64,000 nt of DNA, from assembly GCF_016865445.1 (NCBI RefSeq), contig NZ_AP024412.1:1240001-1304000 (forward strand), written 5' to 3'. The notes beneath the pieces were generated by a model that had not been told where the DNA came from, made no database searches, and worked only from the letters and a program-made list of their open reading frames with translations. Numbering within the stretch: position 1 is the stretch's first letter; every line of letters starts with the position of its first letter. A program made the position numbers and the translations under genes. Source of the DNA: Mariniplasma anaerobium (GTDB taxonomy: Bacteria > Bacillota_I > Bacilli_A > Acholeplasmatales > Acholeplasmataceae). Below are positions 51,782 through 61,026 of the stretch, in pieces.

Positions 51782-53107
51782 TTATTTTGCTAGTGCTCCC
51801 ATAGGATCCCATGGTTTTAAAACGACTGGTTCTTGTTCCCAAGCTTTCAATTGTTCTTTAGATAGATACTTCTTATTGATAACTGCTTGGTAAACATATT
51901 GATCAAACCATGAGTCAGAAGCCATATAATAGCCTTTTTCTCCTGTTTTATCTCCCCAGCTGTTTTGTATCTTCCATCTCTTTGGAACTTCTTCATCAAG
52001 ATGAACAGCAGTTAGTAACATCGCATGATTCATAGCACTTTGACTGTAATATAGTTGATTTTCTTTTGACATTTCAAAAGACATGCCAAGCATTTCCTCA
52101 TAATCAAATTGTTGGTCATCCCAAACACCTTTAGTTCTATCGCCAAAACGAGCAACATCTGAACCAAACCAAACAACTTCATTATCTAACATTTGTTTAA
52201 TAACAAGTTCTTTTAAATCTTTCATTTCTAAATTTATGTATTTAATGTCTCTACCACCAATAACATTACCTAAATATGAAACTGTATAAGTTTTCATAAA
52301 TGGTTTATCAATTGTTGGTGAATTGATAATAGATACATAGTCTTTTAAGATATCTCCGATTTGTTCTTTATAAAAACTTTGAGGTGTTAACTCTTTAATA
52401 TTTTTATACGTATCTTTTGATACATATTCAAAATCAAATGTTTTTGGAGGTGTACCAAAATTAGTTACAAGCAATGTATAAAAATCATCTAAAGTCTTTT
52501 CTTTTAATGCTTTAATATCTGCTTGTTTACCACTTTGTGCTAAAGCTCTTGCTTCTGCTGCATATTTACGTAATTTAACATTAATCAATTGATTCATAAA
52601 TCTTGTGCCACTAGAAGAAGTGGTTTCAACCATTGCTTCTTGAGGTACAACACCATATTTTTCAATCAGTGATACAAACATATCCCATTGTCCACCATCT
52701 TGAATACCTGTTTTTAAGATGTGTTGCAGGGTTCTATCATCATAATGGACAGTTAAGAAATCATCCATAATTTCGATAAAATAATTGATTTTTTCAAATT
52801 TATCCCAAAAAGCTGTATAGTTTTGTGATAATTCAAAAGATTTTAAATCATATTTGTTTGCGATGACTTCTCTTAAAAGATTAAGTCCTGCAAATATCCA
52901 ACATCTACCACTTTGTTTTTGGTTTGTTACAGGTAATGTTTTAATTTCATTAGAAAACTTAAATTGATTAGATAAACTTGATTCTTGCTTTTCAAATAGA
53001 TCTGCTAAATTGTTTTTAACTAAAACTCTAGATAATGCTTTTTGAACAGGTTTTTTACTAAAACTATTATTTAGTTTGTCAATGTCATTAGGTGTGATTG
53101 CTTTCAT
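51782..53107 (-). CDS. pepC: Aminopeptidase C (C1B, bleomycin hydrolase family)
   Basis: Papain-fold cytoplasmic aminopeptidase of 441 residues, the usual length of PepC. The catalytic Cys lies in NQKQSGRCWIFAGLN near 70, His in SAMNHAMLLTAVH near 361, and Asn in KIQNSWGDKTGEKGYYMASD near 383. Its C terminus (WDPMGALAK) resembles the C-terminal tail that enters the active site in this family. It starts 19 bases after the JetC-like gene and probably shares that transcript, in the place where a JetD gene would be expected. Confidence 0.93.
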   Translation of the reverse strand: MKAITPNDIDKLNNSFSKKPVQKALSRVLVKNNLADLFEKQESSLSNQFKFSNEIKTLPVTNQKQSGRCWIFAGLNLLREVIANKYDLKSFELSQNYTAFWDKFEKINYFIEIMDDFLTVHYDDRTLQHILKTGIQDGGQWDMFVSLIEKYGVVPQEAMVETTSSSGTRFMNQLINVKLRKYAAEARALAQSGKQADIKALKEKTLDDFYTLLVTNFGTPPKTFDFEYVSKDTYKNIKELTPQSFYKEQIGDILKDYVSIINSPTIDKPFMKTYTVSYLGNVIGGRDIKYINLEMKDLKELVIKQMLDNEVVWFGSDVARFGDRTKGVWDDQQFDYEEMLGMSFEMSKENQLYYSQSAMNHAMLLTAVHLDEEVPKRWKIQNSWGDKTGEKGYYMASDSWFDQYVYQAVINKKYLSKEQLKAWEQEPVVLKPWDPMGALAK

Positions 53108-53126
53108 ATTCTTTCTCCTTTTTTTG

Positions 53127-56100
53127 CTACATTCTTATTTGACGTTCATCATTAAATGTTTCTACAATTGCATAATCATTATCTTTAACGATCACTAAGC
53201 TCGTATTTACATAGTTAATGATATTTGATACTCTTTGTGGTGGTACTGCGATAAGTAATTGTATACTAAGTGAGTTGTAAAATTTCATCATCGCATCAAT
53301 TCTTGATTCATCCATATTATTAAATGCTTCATCAAATAAGACGATACATCCTGAATCAATTCTTCTATTTTTGGTTAATAATTGTTGGAATGATGCTGCG
53401 ATAACGATATAGAATGGCACTTGTGTTTCACCACCACTCTTTTCTTTAGAAACTTTAGAGAACATAGATTTGTTACCATTAATATTGGTAACTTCAATAT
53501 CATATGACATATAGTTACGATAATCTAAGAATTTATATGTTAATGTGTCATATTCAGGGTCATTTGAAGCTATTTTTTCAAATAACTCCATTAATGCTGC
53601 TTCATTTTTCTTCGTTAAACCTTCTGTAAATAACGTATGCTTGCTAATGGCTTGATTACTCATGATGATGTCATAATACATCTTATAATCAGGATCAGTA
53701 CTTGCTTTATACGTTAACTGATATGAATCACTACCAAAACGTTTGTCTTGTAGGGCATAATTTAATTCCGCAATTTGTTGTTGCGCATTTTCAATACTTG
53801 CTCTTAGTTTACCAACAAATTCTTCTTTAAATCCTGTTTCAGAACTTCTTCTTAATTCAGTAGCTTCTTGTTCATATTTAACTAAATTATTGTTTCTAAT
53901 CTTATTGGCTTCTTGCTCATAATAGACTAATTCTTCTAATGTAGCTGCTGCACCAAAGTGATATGTTTCGTTATAGTTTTTCATAACATTAGCTAATTCA
54001 GTCTTATCTTTGATAATTTGTGAATTTAATGAGACTGAAGAGTTTGCAAGATAATTTGTAATTGAATCATGATCTTGTTTATATTTTTGTTTTAATGCAT
54101 AAAATTGTGTGTTTGCGATACTTAATTTTTCTGGATGTTTTTGTGCAAGAACTTTTTGTTCTTGGACGAATTCATCAAGTTTCATTTGAACATCATCAAT
54201 ACGATCTAGAACACGTTGACGTTCTTCTCTTTGAGTCGCAATCTTTCCAACTAATTCATCAGATTCAAATCTTAATTCTTTCCTTGCAAGTTTAGCTTTT
54301 TCAATTTGCTCTTCAATGTTTTGTAGCGTCTTACTCTTACCTAATGCTAGGATTTGATCTTCAATGGTAGTATATTCTTTTCTTGTGAGTTTAATCAAAT
54401 CAAGGTAACGAATTTGACCTTGATGAAGCAATTGTGCATTTCTAGATTGCAATAGTAATTTTAAAATATGATCATTTTTATCAGTTAAATTATATAATGC
54501 TTGCATTTGTTCTTCTAATCCAGCTAATGTGCGTTCTTCCATTTCAGTTTGAATGGCAGTTGCACTTTGACCGATAAATGGAACTTCATAATTTCTTGGA
54601 TTGATTTGTCTAGCTGTATAATTTGAATACGTCATACATGTGCTTGTGATTGCTCTTTGATAGTTTTTTAATTCTTTAACATCATCAACACACATGATAT
54701 TATTTAACATCATATTAACGTAGTATCTAGCATATTTATGCTCACTAGTTATTTTTGATGCTAGTGTATTTTCGTTTATTTGATCATAGTGTTGTATTTT
54801 TTGGGTATTTACTAGGCCAACACCGTATATTTTTTGATCAAACTTGATACGATCATATATTTCTAATGCATCATTAAAATATTTAGGATCAACAATAATA
54901 TCAAAACGTTGTCCTCCAAGATATCCTTCTAGTGCATTTCTCCATTTTTCATCATTAACTTCAATCATTTCACAAAGCGGTTGAACATTCACTTCTTTTT
55001 GGTAATAATTTGAAAGTTCATCATTTAGTGAAGTAATGAGTTTTTGAACATAATATGGATAAGTTTTGACATGTTTTTTAAGTTGATGTAAGTTAGCTTT
55101 TGACTGACTAATACTACTTGATAAATCTTGTTTATTTTTTTCTAATTTATCTTTTTCAAGTGTATATGCTTGTACTAATGATTTAACATCTTGTTCTAGA
55201 GTACTTAAATGATTGTTAAGTTCTTCTGTGTCAAGTTGATCCATGGATTGTTGATAATATTGAACAAATTGTTTAATGCTTTGATTTGGCATAAGATTAG
55301 CCAATTCTTTCATCACGTTAAATTCTCTTTGTAAGTCTTGTTTAACTTGTAAAACATTTTCTTTTTGTTTTTCATACTCTAAAGCTTTTTTATTCAAGGC
55401 ATCTTGATATGATTGTAGAGTTCTTGAGATATCATTATCATTTTTTGCACGTTCTAGATTTAAAATTGATGTGTCATTTTCATCCATTTGATCATCCAAT
55501 TGAGATTTAGCATCTCTTAAATAATCAAGTTGTTTGTTGATGTTTGTTAATCTATTTTCATTTTCTTTGATAAACTCTTCTCTTTTTTCAACCCAATTTA
55601 ATTGATCAATTAGGTTATTAATATCTTTTTGGCGTATATTTTGTTCAATATCTTCGCCTTTTTCATTGATTAATGTTAATTGTGTTAATTTATCTCTATC
55701 ATTTTTAATTTGCTGCTCAATCTTTTTAAGTTGTGCAACATTGTTTTTTAAGGATTGAATATCAATTGGATCATCATCTAATAAAAACTCAAAAACAAAT
55801 TGTTGTAAATCAATAGATCTGAACGCTAAAGCCTTTGGTAAGATTTTTGCATATTTTGTAGCATCCATGCCAAAAAATCTTGCAAGTGCTTCTCTATATT
55901 TTCTTTGAGACTCAAATGGAGAAAAATCCATATCTAATGTTTTTAAATATGCTTTCATAGATTTATAGTCTCTTGGATATTTCTTATCAAGAAAAAGACT
56001 ATCATGAATAGATATATTATCTAAAAGATAAAATCTTTCTTTTAGATTCCCTGATTTTGGAAGTTCTAAAACAACACCCATTGTTGAATATTGTTTGCTT

Positions 56101-56402
56101 TGTTCATCAAAATATTCTAATGCAAGATGTGTAATCACATCTCCATTTCTTAAGTATTCTTTATTTTCTGCACCGATTCTACCTTTAATGTATCCTTCAA
56201 GTGTACGTTTCGCATCATCAGTAGCTGCTATATTGAATTTTGCGCCACTTCTACCACCGACTAGAAGATATTGCATTGCATCTAATAAAGTCGATTTACC
56301 AGATCCATTTTCACCTGATATTAAAGCATTGTCTTTAATATCTATCGTTTGATTTGAAAATAAATGCCAATTAATTAATTTAATCTTCGTCAATTTCTTC
56401 AT
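53127..56402 (-). CDS. JetC-like SMC/MukB-type ATPase (Wadjet/MksB family)
   Basis: Large condensin-like motor of 1091 residues. It begins KKLTKIKLINWHLFSNQTIDI, with Walker A GENGSGKST near 30, then about 800 residues of long coiled coils around a central hinge-like part. The C-terminal head has the ABC signature KSGGETQVPFYIVIAA and Walker B IVLFDEAFNNMDE. This is the layout of JetC/MksB rather than of Smc. The ATG at 56402 is chosen because the N terminus then fits the family; GGAG lies 12 bases upstream, and a TTG-opened frame 11 codons longer is less likely. It overlaps the JetB-like gene by 23 bases. It would extrude DNA loops together with the JetA and JetB kleisin-type partners. Confidence 0.88.
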   Translation of the reverse strand: MKKLTKIKLINWHLFSNQTIDIKDNALISGENGSGKSTLLDAMQYLLVGGRSGAKFNIAATDDAKRTLEGYIKGRIGAENKEYLRNGDVITHLALEYFDEQSKQYSTMGVVLELPKSGNLKERFYLLDNISIHDSLFLDKKYPRDYKSMKAYLKTLDMDFSPFESQRKYREALARFFGMDATKYAKILPKALAFRSIDLQQFVFEFLLDDDPIDIQSLKNNVAQLKKIEQQIKNDRDKLTQLTLINEKGEDIEQNIRQKDINNLIDQLNWVEKREEFIKENENRLTNINKQLDYLRDAKSQLDDQMDENDTSILNLERAKNDNDISRTLQSYQDALNKKALEYEKQKENVLQVKQDLQREFNVMKELANLMPNQSIKQFVQYYQQSMDQLDTEELNNHLSTLEQDVKSLVQAYTLEKDKLEKNKQDLSSSISQSKANLHQLKKHVKTYPYYVQKLITSLNDELSNYYQKEVNVQPLCEMIEVNDEKWRNALEGYLGGQRFDIIVDPKYFNDALEIYDRIKFDQKIYGVGLVNTQKIQHYDQINENTLASKITSEHKYARYYVNMMLNNIMCVDDVKELKNYQRAITSTCMTYSNYTARQINPRNYEVPFIGQSATAIQTEMEERTLAGLEEQMQALYNLTDKNDHILKLLLQSRNAQLLHQGQIRYLDLIKLTRKEYTTIEDQILALGKSKTLQNIEEQIEKAKLARKELRFESDELVGKIATQREERQRVLDRIDDVQMKLDEFVQEQKVLAQKHPEKLSIANTQFYALKQKYKQDHDSITNYLANSSVSLNSQIIKDKTELANVMKNYNETYHFGAAATLEELVYYEQEANKIRNNNLVKYEQEATELRRSSETGFKEEFVGKLRASIENAQQQIAELNYALQDKRFGSDSYQLTYKASTDPDYKMYYDIIMSNQAISKHTLFTEGLTKKNEAALMELFEKIASNDPEYDTLTYKFLDYRNYMSYDIEVTNINGNKSMFSKVSKEKSGGETQVPFYIVIAASFQQLLTKNRRIDSGCIVLFDEAFNNMDESRIDAMMKFYNSLSIQLLIAVPPQRVSNIINYVNTSLVIVKDNDYAIVETFNDERQIRM

Positions 56403-57018
56403 AATCAGATGTATCTCCTTCCGCATATGCTTCAAATTTATCTACGACTTCTTTAATAGATTCTAGATTTGTAACATATAAGATTGTTGGATATATTTTG
56501 ATTCTTGCATCATCGTTTAATCCACGATCAATGTAATCAATCATATTGTAATTTCTTAAAAACGTTAATGCTGGTTTCAAACGATCTTTTGTAATACGCT
56601 TATGATCAAGATATCCAATTCTTGTAAGTTCACTATGTATTTCATGCAAGAAGATTTCTACATCATCATCTAATGTGACAAAATCTTTTTTTCTTTGAAA
56701 TAATATACGAAGAATTAATAACATTATTGTTTCAGTTTTTCTTAAGCGCATATGATTAAATAATTGTTCATTTGAAATATAAACAACTTCATCATCTCTA
56801 TGAATATTTAGATTGAAATCAGCTAAAGTGAAATATGCCTCAAAAACTTCTTTATACGCAAGAATAAATCTATAATCGTTTGCATCTCCAGGTTTTCTTT
56901 TGGTTAAAAAATTAACTTGAAGTAATTTATTGACGATTCTAGAAACATTATTTTTTTCGCCTTCTTTTAAGTTGAAGTATATATCATTTAATTGTTTCAT
57001 TGCATTTGTTTTATTCAT
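56380..57018 (-). CDS. JetB-like protein (DUF4194)
   Basis: A 212-residue protein of the DUF4194 family, the JetB/MksE (kite) subunit of Wadjet and Mks condensins. Winged-helix-like stretches are visible, as in NVSRIVNKLLQVNFLTKR near the N terminus and ITKDRLKPALTFLRNYNMIDYI near 145. The acidic tail (EGDTSDYEEIDED) is encoded over the JetC ribosome site. It starts two bases after JetA. It would bind the JetA kleisin and regulate the ATPase. Confidence 0.82.
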   Translation of the reverse strand: MNKTNAMKQLNDIYFNLKEGEKNNVSRIVNKLLQVNFLTKRKPGDANDYRFILAYKEVFEAYFTLADFNLNIHRDDEVVYISNEQLFNHMRLRKTETIMLLILRILFQRKKDFVTLDDDVEIFLHEIHSELTRIGYLDHKRITKDRLKPALTFLRNYNMIDYIDRGLNDDARIKIYPTILYVTNLESIKEVVDKFEAYAEGDTSDYEEIDED

Positions 57019-57020
57019 AA

Positions 57021-58397
57021 TTATATGCTCCTTATAATGAAGTTTTGGAATGTTACGAAATTATTCTTGCATTTATCTTTAGTAAGTTTAACTTCATAGT
57101 GCATACCTACTGATTTTGAATATAAGAATATCAAAATGAGTTTAACGTAATCTTCTTGTGTTTCAAGTAGAATATCTTTAGCTTCAATTTCTTTTTGTTG
57201 TCCTAAAGTAGATTTCACGTATAAATCAATTTCTTTTTTACCATAAATATTATTTTTGAGTAATGCTTTGATTTTCTCTTTTCTGTATGCATCAGAGATA
57301 AAACTATCATCAAAATTGATTTCTTCAGGTTCTGGTAGTACTCTTTGTCTTCTTTGATTATAAAGTGAATCCGTATCCAAGTTTTTCATCTGAGTGATAT
57401 GAAAGAGTTGATTGTAATCTAAATCACTGTGATTGAGTAAAATTCTAAACAATCTGTTAAATATACCTTCTATATCATCTGATTGATTGGTGAAGAATAA
57501 AATCTTAGAAGCTGCTGCTGAAATATACTGTTCATTCTTACGGTCAATCGCTAAGATTAAATACTCTAGTGCAGAAAAACTATCTGTAATAAACCTCATA
57601 CGATCTTCAACATATAAAAATGCTTCATTATAATCTTCAATACGTTTGACTTTAATGACAACTTTTGCAAGCTCATCCATTAAATCTGCATCATTTTGTA
57701 TGTTAGAAATTGATTCTAAGATGCCTCTTTTATATCTAGATAAACTATCTGTCGTTTTTAAATTATAATATGCTGAATCAAAGAAATTTTGCTTATATTC
57801 AACAAGTAGTTTTTCTAATAATTGAGGTAGGTCATTTTTAGAATGTTTTTTTGTGATGTCATAATAATAACGATAAATATTAGCTTTTAAAGCTTTTAGT
57901 TTTCTAATAATATCATTTGTTTTTAAATACGCTTGTTCTAAAACACCGATACCTTCTTCAATTGTAAAACTAGACAAAAGAGAATACACTGTGTAGATTT
58001 CTCCTGTGTATTCGTTTTGTTGATTATTTTTTATGCGACTTAATATATCTATGATTTGGATGGAATAATCAAAAAGATTTAACGAGGTTTTATAATTACC
58101 TAATTCCTCTTCACCTAACCATCCATTCTTTTTTAATACATTAATAACGTGAATCGCTTTTTGTCTTGAAGTGTTTGATTGTTCATCTTCATCCATGTCT
58201 AAAAATTCATCAGTTTGTTGATCATCAAAATAATCAACTAACTTGGAAACGATGAATTCTCGATCCCCCTGAAAAGCATCTTCAATCGTATCAATAGCAT
58301 TATAAATAATGAAAATACAATCGACATATGTATTTCTATTTGGGGAGGAAAGCACACTAAAAAAATTGTCATGCATCCTGTCAAACAAATGTGCCAT
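57021..58397 (-). CDS. JetA-like kleisin (DUF5716)
   Basis: A 458-residue protein of the Wadjet JetA / MksF type (DUF5716). It is mostly helical, with an N-terminal AHLFDRMHDNFFSVLSSPNRNTYVDCIFI and the dimerisation-type helices in the first 120 residues. The C-terminal third (about 370-458) should contact the JetC head. GGAGGAC lies four bases before the ATG. It is the first gene of the operon and directly follows the DEAD-box helicase gene. The order JetA-JetB-JetC is that of known Wadjet loci, but no JetD nuclease gene follows. Confidence 0.82.
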   Translation of the reverse strand: MAHLFDRMHDNFFSVLSSPNRNTYVDCIFIIYNAIDTIEDAFQGDREFIVSKLVDYFDDQQTDEFLDMDEDEQSNTSRQKAIHVINVLKKNGWLGEEELGNYKTSLNLFDYSIQIIDILSRIKNNQQNEYTGEIYTVYSLLSSFTIEEGIGVLEQAYLKTNDIIRKLKALKANIYRYYYDITKKHSKNDLPQLLEKLLVEYKQNFFDSAYYNLKTTDSLSRYKRGILESISNIQNDADLMDELAKVVIKVKRIEDYNEAFLYVEDRMRFITDSFSALEYLILAIDRKNEQYISAAASKILFFTNQSDDIEGIFNRLFRILLNHSDLDYNQLFHITQMKNLDTDSLYNQRRQRVLPEPEEINFDDSFISDAYRKEKIKALLKNNIYGKKEIDLYVKSTLGQQKEIEAKDILLETQEDYVKLILIFLYSKSVGMHYEVKLTKDKCKNNFVTFQNFIIRSI

Positions 58398-58421
58398 GTA
58401 AGTCCTCCTTTATTTATATAA

Positions 58422-58475
58422 ATAAAAAAATATGAATTCCATACTTATTGTATCATGAAATGTTCATATTTTCTA
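58422..58475 (-). terminator. Possible terminator/promoter region between helicase and jet genes
   Basis: A stem AATATGAA / TTCATATT with a long loop and T7 on the minus strand could end the helicase transcript. Inside the loop, TGATACAAT is an extended -10 that could start the jet operon. Confidence 0.4.
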
Positions 58476-58487
58476 TTTTTTAAGGTA

Positions 58488-60191
58488 TTATTTTTTTGTA
58501 ATTTTAAACTTTAATTTACGACCTTTAAATACTTTATCTGTAAGTTGGTCTAGCCTTTTCACAGCTTTCACGTGAATTTCAAAGTCTGTATGATCATCAC
58601 TGATATTGATATCACCAATGTTACTAGGATACATATCAGCGTTTTTCTTGAAATAGTCTAATAAATGAGGCGCTCTTAATCCATCATTTTTACCAAGATT
58701 GATAGTAGCTGTAAAGTATTGTTTTGAATTGTCATCTCTTCTATTTGATTGATCTCTAGATCCACTTCTTGATGAATCTCTTGAGCCACTTCTTGATTGA
58801 TCTCTTGAGCCACTTCTTGATCTATTTCTTGAACCACTTCTTGATTGATCTTTTGAAAAATTATTATCTTGTCTAGTTCTAGGTTTAGATATATCTTCAT
58901 AAGTTTTTATTTGAACTGATAGTTTCTTAATTAAGGCAGAAATGATATCATCTTTATCGTAACCAAGTTCTACAAACTTAGCAATTAGCATATCGTAATT
59001 GGTTTCGTTTGAATCTGTTTCATGTTTGATTTGTTCAAATAAAGTTTCTTCTTGTTTTGCTTGAATTTCTATTAGTGTAGGTATTTCTAATTCTACCATT
59101 TGTTGCTTGATAAATTTTTCAATCATGAATAATTTGCCTCTCATTGAAGGATAAACAAATGATACAGATTTACCTGATAATCCTGCACGAGCAGTTCTAC
59201 CAATTCTATGTACATATATTTCATCTTCAAATGGTAATTCATAATTAAATACCATATCAACATGTGATACATCAAGCCCACGTGCTGCAACATCTGTTGC
59301 AATTAATAATGTAAGTCTTCTTGATCTAAAGCGATTCATAACATAATCTCTTTGAGATTGTTTTAAATCTCCATGAAGTGCATCTGCTTCATATGAATAT
59401 TTTTGCAAAAACGCTGCAAGATGATCAACATCTCTTTTTGTGTTTGCAAATATAATTGCTGATGAAGGATTATAAAAATCTAGAGCTCTTAATAAAAGTT
59501 GATCGCGATCTGTTTTTTTAATCATGTAATAAAATTGATCAATTTTATCAACAGTAAGTGATTTTGTTTTAATCTTTATAATTTCTGGAGTTTTTTGATA
59601 TTTTTTTGCAACTTCTTTAATAAATGCTGGAATAGTTGCTGAAAATAATGCTGTTTGTCTTTCTTGTGGTGTGTCTTTTAAAAGTGTTTCTAAGTCTTCT
59701 TGAAAGCCCATCTTAAGCATTTCATCTGCTTCATCCATAATTAACATATCTAAACTCGATAAGTCAATAGTTCCACGATGTAAATGATCAATTGCTCTAC
59801 CAGGAGTTGCTACAACGATTTGTGGATGTTCTTTAAGTGCTTTAAATTGTTTTTGATATGATTCTCCACCATATATGGATGTAATTTTAATTTGTTTATT
59901 AAATTTAACAAGTTTTAAAAATTCTTTGTAAACTTGTAAAGTTAATTCTCTAGTTGGACAAATGACAAGTCCTTGTATGTTTTTATTGTCAAGATCGATA
60001 TGTTCAATCATAGGAATAGCAAAAGCAAATGTTTTCCCTGTTCCTGTTTGTGCTTGACCAATGAGATCTTTTTTCTCTAACATCAATGGAATTGCATGAT
60101 GTTGAATGTCTGTTGTTTCAACCAAACCTAAAGCTTCTATAGCTTGTTTTGTTTCTTCTTTAATCGGTAAATCTTTAAATAATATATTCAT
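58488..60191 (-). CDS. DEAD-box RNA helicase with RS-repeat tail and DbpA-type RNA-binding domain
   Basis: ATP-dependent RNA helicase of 567 residues, CshA/DeaD-like. The motifs are in order: Q motif, AQTGTGKT, PTRELT, TPGRAID, DEAD, SAT, RGLD and HRIGRTARAG. After the core comes a linker with four copies of an eight-residue SRSGSR-x-x repeat (about 443-474), then a C-terminal DbpA-type RNA-binding domain (about 490-567) with a LRAPHLLDYFKKN start. It would act in ribosome assembly or RNA turnover. The ATG at 60191 has GAGG six bases upstream; the four-codon-longer TTG start is rejected. Confidence 0.9.
   Translation of the reverse strand: MNILFKDLPIKEETKQAIEALGLVETTDIQHHAIPLMLEKKDLIGQAQTGTGKTFAFAIPMIEHIDLDNKNIQGLVICPTRELTLQVYKEFLKLVKFNKQIKITSIYGGESYQKQFKALKEHPQIVVATPGRAIDHLHRGTIDLSSLDMLIMDEADEMLKMGFQEDLETLLKDTPQERQTALFSATIPAFIKEVAKKYQKTPEIIKIKTKSLTVDKIDQFYYMIKKTDRDQLLLRALDFYNPSSAIIFANTKRDVDHLAAFLQKYSYEADALHGDLKQSQRDYVMNRFRSRRLTLLIATDVAARGLDVSHVDMVFNYELPFEDEIYVHRIGRTARAGLSGKSVSFVYPSMRGKLFMIEKFIKQQMVELEIPTLIEIQAKQEETLFEQIKHETDSNETNYDMLIAKFVELGYDKDDIISALIKKLSVQIKTYEDISKPRTRQDNNFSKDQSRSGSRNRSRSGSRDQSRSGSRDSSRSGSRDQSNRRDDNSKQYFTATINLGKNDGLRAPHLLDYFKKNADMYPSNIGDINISDDHTDFEIHVKAVKRLDQLTDKVFKGRKLKFKITKK
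58751..58850 (-). repeat. 24-bp tandem repeat inside the helicase gene
   Basis: About four imperfect copies of a 24-base unit coding for the Ser/Arg repeat. The repeat keeps the reading frame, so copy-number change would lengthen or shorten the tail without breaking the protein. Confidence 0.75.
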
Positions 60192-60290
60192 CTTTTTCCT
60201 CAATTCTTTTTAACCTTACTAACTATATCATATATAAACTAAAATTGCTACATTATTGATGAAATATCCCTATATTTTAGTCATATATAA

Positions 60291-60313
60291 CAAAAAAACC
60301 CTATTATGGGTTT
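60291..60313 (-). terminator. Terminator of the DsbA-family gene
   Basis: Short AAACCC / GGGTTT stem with a six-base loop, overlapping the stop codon, T7 on the minus strand. Confidence 0.7.
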
Positions 60314-60959
60314 ATTGTCTTCTTTTTCTAACACAATTTTCGCCTTCGCAAAATTCTATATCTTTAAGCTTACCAAATGATTGATTTAATGTTTTTACGA
60401 TTTGATCTACACTTTGTAATCCTTGGAGTTTAATTTTACCATTTATTCTCATAAAAGGTAGTTCATAAATCCCTTTTAGTTGTGCATTTTCTCTATTAGA
60501 AATCACTTGTGAAGAATATAAATCAGAATTAAGAATTTCCTCAGTTAAGTTTTGATCTAATTCAGCTTTTAATGCAATTTCTCTTAATAATTGATGATTT
60601 GATAAATCTTGATGTTTTTCATATATTTCTTCAAAGATTAAATGATTAAATAGTTGTGATTTTTTTTCTTTTTTAGCTAAATGTGCGAGACGATGAGCAT
60701 CATGAATTTTAAATAAATCTAAATTAAATTCATTTTCATCTAAAAATGTTTTGACTTCTTCTACAGGAAGATTTTTATGTCTTGATATAAACTTTTCATA
60801 TGGCTCATTTGTATCAAAATATTTAGCTTCAACCATTTCGTAACTTCTGCATACTAATTCAATGTCTTTCATATCATAAGTTTTGATCAACTCTTCTATG
60901 ATTTGATGTTGAAGATAACATTTTGGACATAAATAATCTAACCAAAATTCAATTTTCAT
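60312..60959 (-). CDS. DsbA-family oxidoreductase (FrnE-like)
   Basis: A 215-residue thioredoxin-fold protein with a helical insertion. The active site CPKC is in LDYLCPKCYLQHQ near residues 11-14 and the cis-Pro loop is GIYELPFMRINGK. There is no signal peptide, so it acts in the cytoplasm as a disulfide isomerase or 2-hydroxychromene isomerase-like enzyme; the FrnE branch fits best. The ATG at 60959 is preceded by GAGGTGA; the seven-codon-longer start is rejected. Two further Cys near the C terminus (FCEGENC) could form a second redox pair, as in FrnE. Confidence 0.82.
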   Translation of the reverse strand: MKIEFWLDYLCPKCYLQHQIIEELIKTYDMKDIELVCRSYEMVEAKYFDTNEPYEKFISRHKNLPVEEVKTFLDENEFNLDLFKIHDAHRLAHLAKKEKKSQLFNHLIFEEIYEKHQDLSNHQLLREIALKAELDQNLTEEILNSDLYSSQVISNRENAQLKGIYELPFMRINGKIKLQGLQSVDQIVKTLNQSFGKLKDIEFCEGENCVRKRRQ

Positions 60960-61026
60960 GCTTTCACCTCTCATCTGCAAATATTTTAACAGTTATTCAT
61001 ATAAGCTTCAAGCATGATGCTTATAA

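Noticed and set aside
51782-53107. Reading pepC as a JetD replacement
   Set aside because: It has all aminopeptidase C catalytic motifs and normal length, and nothing nuclease-like; its place after JetC is best seen as chance or simple co-transcription.
58676-58900. Second minus-strand frame inside the helicase gene
   Set aside because: It is produced by the 24-bp repeat in another frame (a run of Glu/Gln/Val-rich repeats) and has no start signals.
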